From Actinomycetota bacterium (GTDB taxonomy: Bacteria > Actinomycetota > Thermoleophilia > Gaiellales > Gaiellaceae), in NCBI GenBank assembly GCA_013698195.1, contig JACCVK010000106.1:1-5806 (forward strand): a DNA stretch of 5,806 nucleotides, written 5' to 3'. Both the position numbers and the translations under genes were made by a program. Under the pieces are notes generated by a model. The model did no database searches. It had not been told where the DNA came from and was given only the letters and a program-made list of their open reading frames with translations. Below are positions 1 through 5,806 of this stretch, piece by piece (positions within the stretch are counted from its first letter, which is position 1; every line of letters starts with the position of its first letter).

Positions 1-422
1 CTCCTTCGGGGCCGGTGTACCAAGCGGGGACGCTGTCCGGCAACCCGCTCGCGATGGCAGCCGGCATCGCGACGCTCCGCGGGCTCGGCGCAAAGGGAGC
101 GTGGGACGCAGCCGACCGCGCCGCGGGCAGACTCCTCGCAGGTCTGGCGCAAGCCGCGGACGAAGCCGGAGTCGCATGCTTCGCTTCGCGTGCGGGAACC
201 ATGCTCGGCTTCTTCTTCGGCGAGGGCCCGGTCCGCGACTGGGAGGACGCAAAGCGGGCGAACACGAACCGCTTCGCTGCCTTCCACGGCGCGATGCTCG
301 AGCGTGGTGTCTACCTACCGCCCTCGCAGTTCGAGGCCTGGTTCCTCTCGAGCACGCACGGCGACGCGGAGATCGACGCGACCGTCGCGGCCGCGGCCGA
401 CGCGTTCGGCTCGCTCCGCTGA
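1..422 (+). CDS. hemL: Glutamate-1-semialdehyde 2,1-aminomutase, C-terminal part (5' end outside window)
   Basis: This PLP enzyme converts glutamate-1-semialdehyde to 5-aminolevulinate, the last step of the C5 route to haem and other tetrapyrroles, in the cytoplasm. The reading frame is open to the left edge (codons from base 3 read P-S-G-P) and ends at TGA 420-422. About 139 residues are present, roughly the last third of a ~430-residue enzyme. The diagnostic stretch VYQAGTLSGNPLAMAAG lies just inside the window. It is followed by the family's C-terminal domain signature: a G-T-M-L-G-F-F-F segment, then E-G-P-V, then MLERGVYLPPSQFEAWFLSS, then a T/A-H-x-D-x-x-I-D ending. The catalytic lysine lies upstream, outside the window. 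The GTG at 15 is an internal valine and not the start. The gene looks intact at its 3' end. It is a core metabolic gene and shows no functional link to its right-hand neighbours. Confidence 0.93.
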   Translation, partial: PSGPVYQAGTLSGNPLAMAAGIATLRGLGAKGAWDAADRAAGRLLAGLAQAADEAGVACFASRAGTMLGFFFGEGPVRDWEDAKRANTNRFAAFHGAMLERGVYLPPSQFEAWFLSSTHGDAEIDATVAAAADAFGSLR

Positions 423-431
423 GCCCCGCTC

Positions 432-447
432 TACCATCGCTCACGTG
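432..447 (+). promoter_or_regulatory. Possible -10 box (TACCAT) placed for a leaderless GTG start
   Basis: TACCAT at 432-437 fits the actinobacterial TANNNT -10 pattern. The GTG at 445-447 starts 7 nt after it, the spacing expected if transcription begins at or next to the start codon. No convincing -35 is visible in the hemL 3' end. The palindrome TCACGTGA (441-448) overlaps the proposed start site. The reading frame it would serve stops after 16 codons, so the promoter may be a relic or chance. This is inference from motif and spacing only. Confidence 0.25.
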
Positions 448-495
448 AAGGTGCTCCTCACGCCCGCAGTAGAACTCAAGTCCCAAGCCAGCTAG
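445..495 (+). other. 16-codon GTG reading frame, possibly the remnant 5' end of a lost gene
   Basis: The frame reads (M/V)KVLLTPAVELKSQAS and ends at TAG 493-495. The hydrophobic K-V-L-L start resembles the first beta-strand of many Rossmann-type proteins, including glycosyltransferases, but 16 residues are too few to assign a family. There is no Shine-Dalgarno, and the frame sits 7 nt after a TACCAT box. An alternative reading is RNA structure: GTGA-a-GG / CC-TCAC (445-461) can form a 6-bp hairpin with one bulged A and a TGCT loop, 22 nt after the hemL stop. No T-run follows, so it is not a typical intrinsic terminator. The remaining gap, 496-538, shows nothing else I can assign. It could be a decayed gene, a leader peptide or chance. 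Confidence 0.2.
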
Positions 496-538
496 CTCGT
501 GCGGCATGGGGCGCTCGCTTCGGCGGTCAGCGAATCCC

Positions 539-1786
539 TTACCCCTCTGCGGCCGTTCCTTCTTCGAGGACAGCGAGGTACTTGCTGTAGACGAAGAGCT
601 TGTTCCGCCTCCGACCCGTGACCTCGCGAACGATTCCCAGTCGCTCCAGATGACCCGCCGTGGTCGCGACCGTCACTTTCGACAGCGACAGATCCGTGGC
701 AGCCGACGGTATACGGAAGACGATCTGACGAACAGCGAGCTCGTGAAGGCGCTGTGCTGATCCGCTCGCGCGACCCAGAGCGTGGATGCTCTGTCTATCT
801 TCGTCGATGAGTGCAAGAAGCCGCCGGGTCGTGTCGGTTGCAGAGCCTGCGACTTCGTTCACCCCCTGGAGGAAGAACAGCAGCCAGTCCTCCCATTCGC
901 CATGGGTTCGGATCCGTTGAAGATGCGTGTAGTACTCGTCCCTGTTTCGCTTCAGGTAAAGGCTTAGGTAGAGCAGGGGCCGAGACATCACCCGCTGCTC
1001 CTCCGCACAAAGCAGTAACGTGATCAACAGTCGCCCGACCCGTCCGTTTCCGTCGAGGAACGGGTGGATCGTCTCGAATTGCGCGTGTGCGAGCGCCGCC
1101 TTGACGAGGATCGGCGTCTTCACGGGGTCGTTGTGGAGAAACTTCTCGAGCGCGCCCATCGCTGGAACGACCTCGTGTGCAGGAGGAGGGACGTATCGAG
1201 CGTTGCCCGGTCTGGTGCCCCCGATCCAGTTTTGTGATGAGCGGAACTCACCAGGTGCCCTTTCAGCACCGCGACCAGATTCAAGGAGTAGCCCGTGAAT
1301 CTCGTTGATCAGTCGGAGGCTCAAGGGGAAGCCCTCAGTCATGCGGGCGATCCCATGATTCATAGCGCGGATGTAGTTGAAGGTCTCGCGCGTGTCAGCA
1401 ACGGGGACACCGGACGCCTCGTCGTGCTCGAAGAGAAGAAGGTCCGAAAGAGACGACTGCGTTCCTTCGATCTGCGACGACAGGACTGCCTCTTTCCGGA
1501 TATACGAAAAGAGGAACTGGTCCGGATCGGGTAGAAGGAGCGTGATCCCATCGAGTCGCCCAAGTGCTTGATTCGCTTTGTCGAGTAGCTCCTGAGCGTC
1601 TGGGTCTATTGTGAGAGGGGGGCTCGGCGGAAGAGGCTTCGGGTGAAACCCGAAGTAGGTCTCGTTGCCCGTGCGGACCGATCGAAACGCGCCCGCGCGG
1701 GTGCTAGTCCCGGGGTTTCGTGGAGTGCTGGTCATGACTAGTTCGGGTTCCTTTGCCTCAACATGCTCAAGCAAAGGATAAGCCAT
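539..1786 (-). CDS. Fic family protein (probable AMP-transferase, N-terminally autoinhibited, winged-helix C-terminus)
   Basis: Fic enzymes usually transfer AMP from ATP to a hydroxyl side chain of a target protein. The longest frame is 415 residues, ATG at 1786-1784 to TAA at 541-539. A Fic N-terminal region (about residues 50-120) contains the inhibitory motif S-x-x-x-E-G at S103-E107-G108 within VLSSQIEGTQSS, where the Glu normally blocks productive ATP binding (class II). The Fic core (about 155-260) carries the complete active-site loop HPFLDGNGRVGR at 241-252, with catalytic His241, and a flap region near 186-203. Residues about 345-405 look like a winged helix, suggesting DNA binding. 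The start is uncertain: ATG at 1786 has AAGGA only 2 nt away, while Met18 (ATG 1735-1733) has AAGGA 13 nt upstream, and conserved sequence appears only after about residue 30. The gene stands alone against its neighbours' strand and is less GC-rich than they are. The target is unknown. Confidence 0.93.
   Translation of the reverse strand: MAYPLLEHVEAKEPELVMTSTPRNPGTSTRAGAFRSVRTGNETYFGFHPKPLPPSPPLTIDPDAQELLDKANQALGRLDGITLLLPDPDQFLFSYIRKEAVLSSQIEGTQSSLSDLLLFEHDEASGVPVADTRETFNYIRAMNHGIARMTEGFPLSLRLINEIHGLLLESGRGAERAPGEFRSSQNWIGGTRPGNARYVPPPAHEVVPAMGALEKFLHNDPVKTPILVKAALAHAQFETIHPFLDGNGRVGRLLITLLLCAEEQRVMSRPLLYLSLYLKRNRDEYYTHLQRIRTHGEWEDWLLFFLQGVNEVAGSATDTTRRLLALIDEDRQSIHALGRASGSAQRLHELAVRQIVFRIPSAATDLSLSKVTVATTAGHLERLGIVREVTGRRRNKLFVYSKYLAVLEEGTAAEG
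1749..1778. repeat. 8-bp perfect inverted repeat around the fic start (possible operator)
   Basis: TCCTTTGC (1749-1756) and GCAAAGGA (1771-1778) are exact reverse complements. Between them lies CTCAA-CATG-CTCAA, a direct repeat of CTCAA on either side of a CATG palindrome, so the 30-bp block is laid out symmetrically about CATG. It lies between the two candidate fic start codons. On the minus strand the second arm contains the AAGGA that would be the ribosome binding site for the Met18 start. If Met18 is the true start, this is an untranslated operator or SD-sequestering hairpin. If the 1786 ATG is used, it codes for residues of the N-terminal tail. The function is inferred. Confidence 0.4.
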
Positions 1787-1811
1787 TTTCCTTAGCTAGA
1801 CGGGAACGAGA

Positions 1812-1847
1812 CAAAGGATCCTTATCGTGCTGCCCCGTCTGTCTCAA
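1812..1847 (-). promoter_or_regulatory. Possible fic promoter with palindromic AAGGATCCTT element
   Basis: On the minus strand, TTGAGA (1847-1842) is followed after 17 nt by TAAGGA (1824-1819), a weak sigma70-like pair. Transcription would start near 1812, giving a leader of about 25 nt to the first ATG or about 75 nt to Met18. The -10 region overlaps the 10-bp palindrome AAGGATCCTT (1814-1823). CAAAGGAT (1812-1819) is a direct copy of 1772-1779 in the inverted repeat nearer the gene, so a repressor bound to this motif would cover the proposed -10. The -10 match is poor. The call is inference. Confidence 0.25.
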
Positions 1848-1917
1848 CCGATGGCGCTCCGGTTCGAGCTCGAGCGTACGCGTCGCGACGCAGATGGCCC
1901 GACGGTCGTATGTACAG

Positions 1918-1931
1918 GACAATACTGCTGG
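1918..1931 (+). promoter_or_regulatory. Possible -10 box (GACAAT) just before the glycosyltransferase start
   Basis: GACAAT (1918-1923) matches 4 of 6 bases of TATAAT, including the second A and final T, and ends 7 nt before the GTG at 1931. That geometry suits a leaderless mRNA starting at this GTG. A competing reading is that AGGA (1916-1919), 11 nt before the GTG, is a distant Shine-Dalgarno. No good -35 is seen. The rest of the divergent gap (1848-1917) holds no other motif I can support. Confidence 0.25.
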
Positions 1932-3193
1932 TGCGCGTACTTCTAGTCACGCTCTACTTCCCGCCTGCGGGCGGAGGTGGGGTTCAGCGCTCCCTGAAGC
2001 TCGCGCAGTACCTCCCGGCGCTTGGGATCGAGACGCATGTCCTCGCACCGGAGGATCCGAAGTGGATCCATCGCGACGCCGAGCTGCGCGTACCCACGCA
2101 GGCCTGGGTGCACCGTGTTCCCTACCTGGGACCGAAGGCCCGCCGGCCGGCCGAGGAGCTCCACGGCACGAGCGGACTCGAGCGCGTGGCGGTGCAGGCG
2201 AAGATCGCCACCCGGCGACTTCTCGTCCCCGACGCGAGCGTGACGTGGAACCTCACTGCGATTCCTGCCGCAATCCGGATTGTTCGCCGTGAGGGGATCG
2301 ACGTGGTGATTACGACCTCGCCACCGGGGTCGATCCACCTGGTGGGTGCGGCGGTCAAGCGGGCGACCGGAGTCGCGTGGCTCGCCGACGTGCGGGATGC
2401 GCTCGTCGCCAATCCGCACCGGCGTGCGGACACAACCGCGACCCGCGCGAAGCAAGCTGCCAACGTCCGACTCGGAAGGCTTGTAGCGCGTTACGCAGAC
2501 GGAATCTCCGCGGTCTCGGATGCGATCGCCGACGAGATTCGAGAGCTCTCGCCGCGCGGCGTAGTCCGCACCATCGCGAACGGCTCGGACTTCGACGACT
2601 TCGTCGGCCTCGAATACCGTCCGGGCGAGCGGTTCCGGATCACGCATACAGGAAGCTTCTTCGGGAAGCGCGACCCGCGGCCGTTTCTCCAGGCACTCGC
2701 GGACTCCGGGCTCGATGTGGTCGCGCGCTTCGTCGGGGACTTCCGGGCGTCCGATCGCGAATGGGCCGAGGGGCTCGCGCTCGGCGACCGGCTGGAGCTC
2801 ATCCCCTACTCGCCGCGGGCGGAGTCGCTCCGCCTCCAGCGCGACTCGGAGGCGCTCCTGCTGCTCGTCCCGGACGCCGGCGGGCGCGGCAAGGGCGTCT
2901 TGAGCGGGAAGGTCTTCGAGTATCTCGCGGCGGAACGCCCGATTCTCGCTGCGGTTCCGCCGGACGGCGCAGCGGCGAAGCTGATCCGCGAGACAGGCGC
3001 AGGCGTCGTCGTCGCGCCGGACGACGTCGACGGGCTCAGGACCGCGCTCGAAGTCCTCCAGCAGCGGTTCCGCGACGGCGGCCTGCCCGCGGCCCGGCTC
3101 GACGACGACCTCCGCCACCGGCTTTCCCGAGAAGCCCGGGTCGAAGAGCTGGCCGAGCTGCTCCGACAGATAGCTACGCTCGACCGTCCGTGA
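1931..3193 (+). CDS. Glycosyltransferase family 4 protein (first gene of polysaccharide operon)
   Basis: This is a GT-B fold enzyme likely to add a sugar from a nucleotide-sugar donor to a growing lipid-linked glycan at the inner membrane face. It has 420 residues from the GTG at 1931. An in-frame ATG at 1910 would add MYRTILL but has no ribosome site, and the family-like start VRVLLVTLYFPPAGGGGVQR begins at the GTG. The N-terminal acceptor domain (about 1-190) has the glycine-rich loop at 13-17, then DPKWIHRD at 42-49. The C-terminal donor domain (about 230-400) has THTGSFFGKRDPRP at 238-251 and GVLSGKVFEYLAAERPIL at 322-339. E330 matches the second Glu of the EX7E motif, while the first Glu position is Gly322, so the motif is incomplete, as I recall for this GVLSGK-type subgroup. 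The stop TGA (3191-3193) overlaps the next start as GTGA, implying translational coupling. The sugar and linkage cannot be told. Confidence 0.9.
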   Translation: MRVLLVTLYFPPAGGGGVQRSLKLAQYLPALGIETHVLAPEDPKWIHRDAELRVPTQAWVHRVPYLGPKARRPAEELHGTSGLERVAVQAKIATRRLLVPDASVTWNLTAIPAAIRIVRREGIDVVITTSPPGSIHLVGAAVKRATGVAWLADVRDALVANPHRRADTTATRAKQAANVRLGRLVARYADGISAVSDAIADEIRELSPRGVVRTIANGSDFDDFVGLEYRPGERFRITHTGSFFGKRDPRPFLQALADSGLDVVARFVGDFRASDREWAEGLALGDRLELIPYSPRAESLRLQRDSEALLLLVPDAGGRGKGVLSGKVFEYLAAERPILAAVPPDGAAAKLIRETGAGVVVAPDDVDGLRTALEVLQQRFRDGGLPAARLDDDLRHRLSREARVEELAELLRQIATLDRP

Positions 3194-4569
3194 CGACCGC
3201 CGCGGTCCCCCTTCGATTGTCACCACGCGAGCGCGTTCTCGCACAACCCGCGATCGACGGGCTCTTCCTCGCGACCATCCTCTTCGTCACCTTCGCGAAG
3301 ATCCACTGGGAGCTCGCCGCCGACCTCTCGCTCGCGGACGTCCTGACGGCCGGCTTCCTCGTCGTCTACATCTGGGATCGCCTCGAGCGCGCCGACGGGC
3401 GGCTTACCCGCACCTCGATCGTCGGGCTCGCATTTTTCGCTGCCTTCCTCTGCGTCTACCTGTTCGGTTTCTTCAATCTCGACACGGAACAGGCACTCAC
3501 GCAATGGACGAAGGGGCTAGTGAAGTTCATGCTCCACTTCGGGTTCCTCGTCGCCGGGGTGACGCTGCTCGCGCGGCGCTCGCAGCGGTTCTACTGGTAC
3601 GCGCTCGCCGCTTTCTGCGGCGGGATCGCGCTGAACGCGGTCTACGGCATCATCCAGCTCCTGGCAGCCGAGCTCGGGGCGGGGAACCTCGACGCGCTGC
3701 TGATCGAGCCGATCACGGGCCGAGACACGTCGATCAACATCTTCGGCGCCGTCGACGGAAGGAGCGTGTTCCGGCCGAACGGCCTCACGGGCGATCCGAA
3801 CCACCTCGGGATCGAGCTTGTCATCCCGCTGCTGGTGCTCACGCCCTTGTACCTGCGCCTCGAGGCGGGCCATCGACTGAAGACGCCACTCGCCGCCTTC
3901 CTTGCCTTCTGCCTTCTCGTCGAGCTCGCGACGCTCTCGCGGAGCGGCCTCCTCGGGCTCGCGGTCGGCACGCTCATCCTGGCGATCCCCTACCGCCGCT
4001 ACCTTCGGCGGCGCTCGTTCCTCGTCCCCTTCGGTGCGGTGTTCCTGTTCATCGCGGCGATCGTGGTGGTGCGCTGGGACTTCTTCGACCGTGTGCTCAC
4101 CGCACGAACGCAGACGTCGCGAGCTGCAGCCTCGCCGCACTTCCTCGTCTACGAGTTCATCCCCGACGTGCTCTCGACGAATCCGTTCTTCGGGCTCGGA
4201 CTGAACAACTTCGCCGTCTACTACGAGTTCGTCACCGGACGTCCGGACTTCGGGCCGCACTCGTTCTACGTCGCCACCATCGTCGAGACCGGAATCGTCG
4301 GCACTGCCCTCTTCGCTGTCTTCGTGCTCTGGATCTTCCGCCGGCTCGGCGTCGCGAGGATGCTCGGCCGCGCTCTCGACGCGGCACGTGATCCGCTGGC
4401 CGCGCGTGTCCGGCCGCTCGCGTGGGGCATGACGGCCGCGCTCGTCGCGACCCTCGTCGCAAACGTCTTCTACCTGACGATGACCTTCTACTACTTCTAC
4501 GTCTTCGCAGTGCTCGCGGTCGCGGTGCCGGCGGTCTTCGGACGCCGTGCGCCACCTGCGCGCGCCTGA
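3190..4569 (+). CDS. O-antigen ligase / polymerase-like (Wzy/WaaL-type) membrane protein
   Basis: Proteins of this kind polymerise or ligate lipid-linked oligosaccharides on the outer face of the cytoplasmic membrane. The product has 459 residues, starting at GTG 3190 inside the previous gene's stop (GTGA). The open frame runs further upstream, but only as a shadow of the first glycosyltransferase. About ten to twelve hydrophobic segments are visible, roughly at 24-40, 50-62, 77-96, 111-128, 135-160, 207-222, 233-248, 253-267, 276-295, 359-384 and 410-450. The family core is clear: FRPNGLTGDPNHLGIEL at 194-210, LSRSGLLGLAVG at 249-260, NPFFGLGLNNFAVYY at 331-345, and PHSFYVATIVETGIVG at 356-371. 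R251 and H357 are candidate functional residues. The hydrophilic stretch between the last two segment groups (about 296-358) is the likely external loop. Whether it acts as polymerase or ligase cannot be decided from sequence alone. Confidence 0.9.
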   Translation: MTTAAVPLRLSPRERVLAQPAIDGLFLATILFVTFAKIHWELAADLSLADVLTAGFLVVYIWDRLERADGRLTRTSIVGLAFFAAFLCVYLFGFFNLDTEQALTQWTKGLVKFMLHFGFLVAGVTLLARRSQRFYWYALAAFCGGIALNAVYGIIQLLAAELGAGNLDALLIEPITGRDTSINIFGAVDGRSVFRPNGLTGDPNHLGIELVIPLLVLTPLYLRLEAGHRLKTPLAAFLAFCLLVELATLSRSGLLGLAVGTLILAIPYRRYLRRRSFLVPFGAVFLFIAAIVVVRWDFFDRVLTARTQTSRAAASPHFLVYEFIPDVLSTNPFFGLGLNNFAVYYEFVTGRPDFGPHSFYVATIVETGIVGTALFAVFVLWIFRRLGVARMLGRALDAARDPLAARVRPLAWGMTAALVATLVANVFYLTMTFYYFYVFAVLAVAVPAVFGRRAPPARA

Positions 4570-5579
4570 TGCGCGTCCTCGTCCTGACGACTTCGTATCC
4601 GCGAGGGCCGGAGGACGTCGCGGGCGTCTTCGTGCGGGACGCGGTCGAGCACCTGCGCGCAGCAGGGGTCGATGTCGAAGTCGTCTCGCCGGCTTCCTTC
4701 CGGCACTTCGGGCTCGCGTACGGGCACGGGATTCCTGGGAACATTCGCCGCCGGCCCTGGCTCGCGCTCCTGCTCCCGCTGTTCCTGCTCTCGTACGCGC
4801 GGGCGGCGCGCCGCGCGGCGAGCGACGCCGACCTCGTCCACGCGCACTGGCTGCCCTCGGCGCTCGCTGCGATCGCTACTCGCAAGCCGTTCGTGCTTCA
4901 GCTCTGGGGCACGGACGCGGCGCTCGGCGAACGGGCGCCGCTCCTCTTTCGTCCGCTCGTCCGCCGTGCTCGCATCGTCGTCGGCGCATCGAGTGCGCTC
5001 GCCGACAGCGCGCGGCGTCTCGGCGCTCGCGACGTCCGGGTCGTACCGAGCGGGGTGGACATTCCGGAGCACGTCGCCGATCCGGAGGAGCCGCCGCACG
5101 TGCTCTACGTCGGCCGGCTCTCCGAGGAGAAGGGCATACCCGAGCTCTTGGAGGCGACGGACGGCATTCGGCGGGTCGTCGTCGGCGACGGGCCGTTGCG
5201 CACCCTCGTCCCTGATGCGGTCGGTTTCGTCGCGCCAGGCGAGCTCGGCGCGTTCTACGAGCGCGCGTCGGTCGTGGTCTGCCCGTCGCGCCGGGAGGGC
5301 TATGGCGTGGCTGCGCGCGAGGCGATGGCGTACGGGAGGCCTGTCGTCGCGTCGGCGGTCGGGGGCTTGCTCGACGCGGTGGAGGACGGAGCGACAGGGC
5401 TTCTGGTCCCGCCGAGCAATCCGGCGGCACTCCGCGCTGCGCTGGAGCGGTTGCTGAGCGACGAGCCGCTGCGCCGCAGGCTCGGTACGGCGTCGCGCGA
5501 GCGTGCTCGCGAGCGTTTCGCATGGGACGCCTGCGTCGCGGCGCTTCTCGGCGCGTATCGAGACGTGCTCAATCAATGA
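4569..5579 (+). CDS. Glycosyltransferase family 4 protein, compact (second GT of the operon)
   Basis: This is a predicted cytoplasmic GT-B enzyme of 336 residues. ATG 4569-4571 overlaps the preceding TGA by one base (TGATG), so translation is probably coupled. The frame is open further upstream, but MRVLVLTTSYPRGPEDVAGVFVRD is the usual family start. N-terminal domain: GVFVRD at 19-24 and HAHW at 91-94 (the D-x-V-H-A-H-W type), then LQLWGTD at 110-116. Donor domain: VPSGVD at 159-164, YVGRLSEEKG at 180-189, GDGPLR at 206-211 and VVVCPSRREGYGVAAREAMA at 235-254, with a complete EX7E motif at E243/E251. It is somewhat shorter than the common 360-400 residues because the segments around residues 190-225 are trimmed. 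A basic, hydrophobic stretch at 60-80 could help membrane contact. The substrate is unknown. Its 3' end overlaps the converging methyltransferase gene. Confidence 0.92.
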   Translation: MRVLVLTTSYPRGPEDVAGVFVRDAVEHLRAAGVDVEVVSPASFRHFGLAYGHGIPGNIRRRPWLALLLPLFLLSYARAARRAASDADLVHAHWLPSALAAIATRKPFVLQLWGTDAALGERAPLLFRPLVRRARIVVGASSALADSARRLGARDVRVVPSGVDIPEHVADPEEPPHVLYVGRLSEEKGIPELLEATDGIRRVVVGDGPLRTLVPDAVGFVAPGELGAFYERASVVVCPSRREGYGVAAREAMAYGRPVVASAVGGLLDAVEDGATGLLVPPSNPAALRAALERLLSDEPLRRRLGTASRERARERFAWDACVAALLGAYRDVLNQ

Positions 5580-5806
5580 AGCAGCATCGGTGTTCGAGCG
5601 ACCGCGAGCACGGACTGCCCGAAGGGGGGACGCCAGCGCGACTCGATGCGGCGCGCGGCGGGAACCACTGCGCGATCCCACGTCCGGAGCGCGACGCCCT
5701 CGCGCGGAGACATCCGGAGCAGCCGCATTCCTACGGTCCAGGCGACGAGCCCCGGCGCGTTGACGTACCTCACCTCCTCGACGTCCAACCCCGCATCCGT
5801 CATTGC
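5573..5806 (-). CDS. Class I SAM-dependent methyltransferase, C-terminal part (5' end outside window)
   Basis: The minus-strand frame is open to the right edge and ends at TGA 5575-5573, giving 77 visible codons. The Met near 5803 is internal and not the true start. The visible end begins AMTDAGLDVEEVRYVNAPG, continues through LVAWTVGMRLLRMSP and finishes PPFGQSVLAVARTPMLLH. This pattern of an AG-F/L-x-V-E strand, Y-V-N-x-P-G, an aromatic helix, then P-F-G-Q-S-V-L-A-V-A-R matches the C-terminus of many small-molecule or glycan-associated Rossmann methyltransferases in actinobacterial polysaccharide loci. The SAM-binding motifs lie outside the window, so the assignment rests on the tail alone. 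The gene converges on the second glycosyltransferase and the coding ends share 7 bp (5573-5579), leaving no room for a separate terminator. It may modify the glycan, but that is inferred from position. Confidence 0.7.
   Translation of the reverse strand, partial: AMTDAGLDVEEVRYVNAPGLVAWTVGMRLLRMSPREGVALRTWDRAVVPAARRIESRWRPPFGQSVLAVARTPMLLH

Noticed and set aside
515..533. TCGCT / AGCGA hairpin beyond the fic stop as a terminator
   Set aside because: It is only a 5-bp stem with a 9-nt loop and no T-run on the fic strand, too weak to call.
490..1799. AGCTAG at 490-495 and again at 1794-1799, flanking fic, as a possible target-site duplication
   Set aside because: A 6-bp match between two gaps of about 100 bases is expected by chance. 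There are no inverted terminal repeats or transposase, and joining the two copies does not restore the short frame at 445.
1803..1931. Plus-strand frame reading ILIVLPRLSQPMALRFELE before the first glycosyltransferase, as a gene remnant
   Set aside because: It has a hydrophobic, protein-like start but no start codon or ribosome site that fits. It becomes Cys/Trp-rich after about 30 codons and stops soon after, so chance cannot be excluded.
2377..3189. Upstream extension of the membrane-protein frame
   Set aside because: The extension translates to Arg/Ala/Pro-rich sequence lying over the first glycosyltransferase. The protein-like sequence begins only near the GTG at 3190, which overlaps the previous stop in the usual coupled way.
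1943..3244. Long open frame on the minus strand (433 codons) opposite the first glycosyltransferase
   Set aside because: High-GC genes often leave the antisense frame open. Its translation is rich in Arg, Glu and Asp with no recognisable domain, and the plus-strand protein fits its family throughout.
4497..5681. Antisense frame of 394 codons opposite the second glycosyltransferase
   Set aside because: It has Arg-rich low-complexity composition and no motif, and it is fully covered by the well-supported plus-strand gene.
1..5806. CRISPR arrays, tRNA or rRNA genes, insertion sequences
   Set aside because: I saw no regularly spaced repeats, no cloverleaf-like segments and no transposase-like proteins on either strand.

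Overview
This high-GC window, with strong C/G preference at third codon positions and frequent GTG starts, looks like a chromosomal fragment of an actinobacterium. The style of the proteins (hemL, the GT4 enzymes and the methyltransferase C-terminus) is reminiscent of Thermoleophilia/Gaiellales-type genomes. That lineage call is an impression from sequence style and was not tested by any search.

Layout, left to right. (1) Positions 1-422 hold the C-terminal third of glutamate-1-semialdehyde aminotransferase (HemL, tetrapyrrole synthesis), plus strand, cut by the window edge. (2) Positions 423-538 are a short gap with a -10-like TACCAT box, an abortive 16-codon reading frame and a small bulged hairpin. 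(3) Positions 539-1786, minus strand, encode a complete Fic-domain AMP-transferase with its own N-terminal inhibitory motif and a C-terminal winged helix. It is flanked upstream by short AAGGAT-type repeats that could be operators. (4) Positions 1787-1930 are the shared upstream region of the divergent fic and polysaccharide genes. (5) Positions 1931-5579 hold a tightly coupled plus-strand operon: a GT4 glycosyltransferase, an O-antigen-ligase/polymerase-like multi-pass membrane protein, and a second GT4 glycosyltransferase. The genes are joined by GTGA and TGATG overlaps. (6) Positions 5573-5806, minus strand, hold the C-terminal end of a SAM-dependent methyltransferase gene, converging on the operon with a 7-bp overlap.

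How the genes fit together: the two cytoplasmic glycosyltransferases probably build a lipid-linked glycan, and the membrane protein probably polymerises or ligates it on the outer face of the membrane. This is the core of an exopolysaccharide or cell-wall-glycan cluster that may continue to the right. The Fic gene is an unrelated-looking single gene on the opposite strand between hemL and the cluster, with visibly lower GC. It may be a recent arrival that regulates itself. No clearly new multi-gene system is visible. The most distinctive element is the repeat architecture around the fic start.
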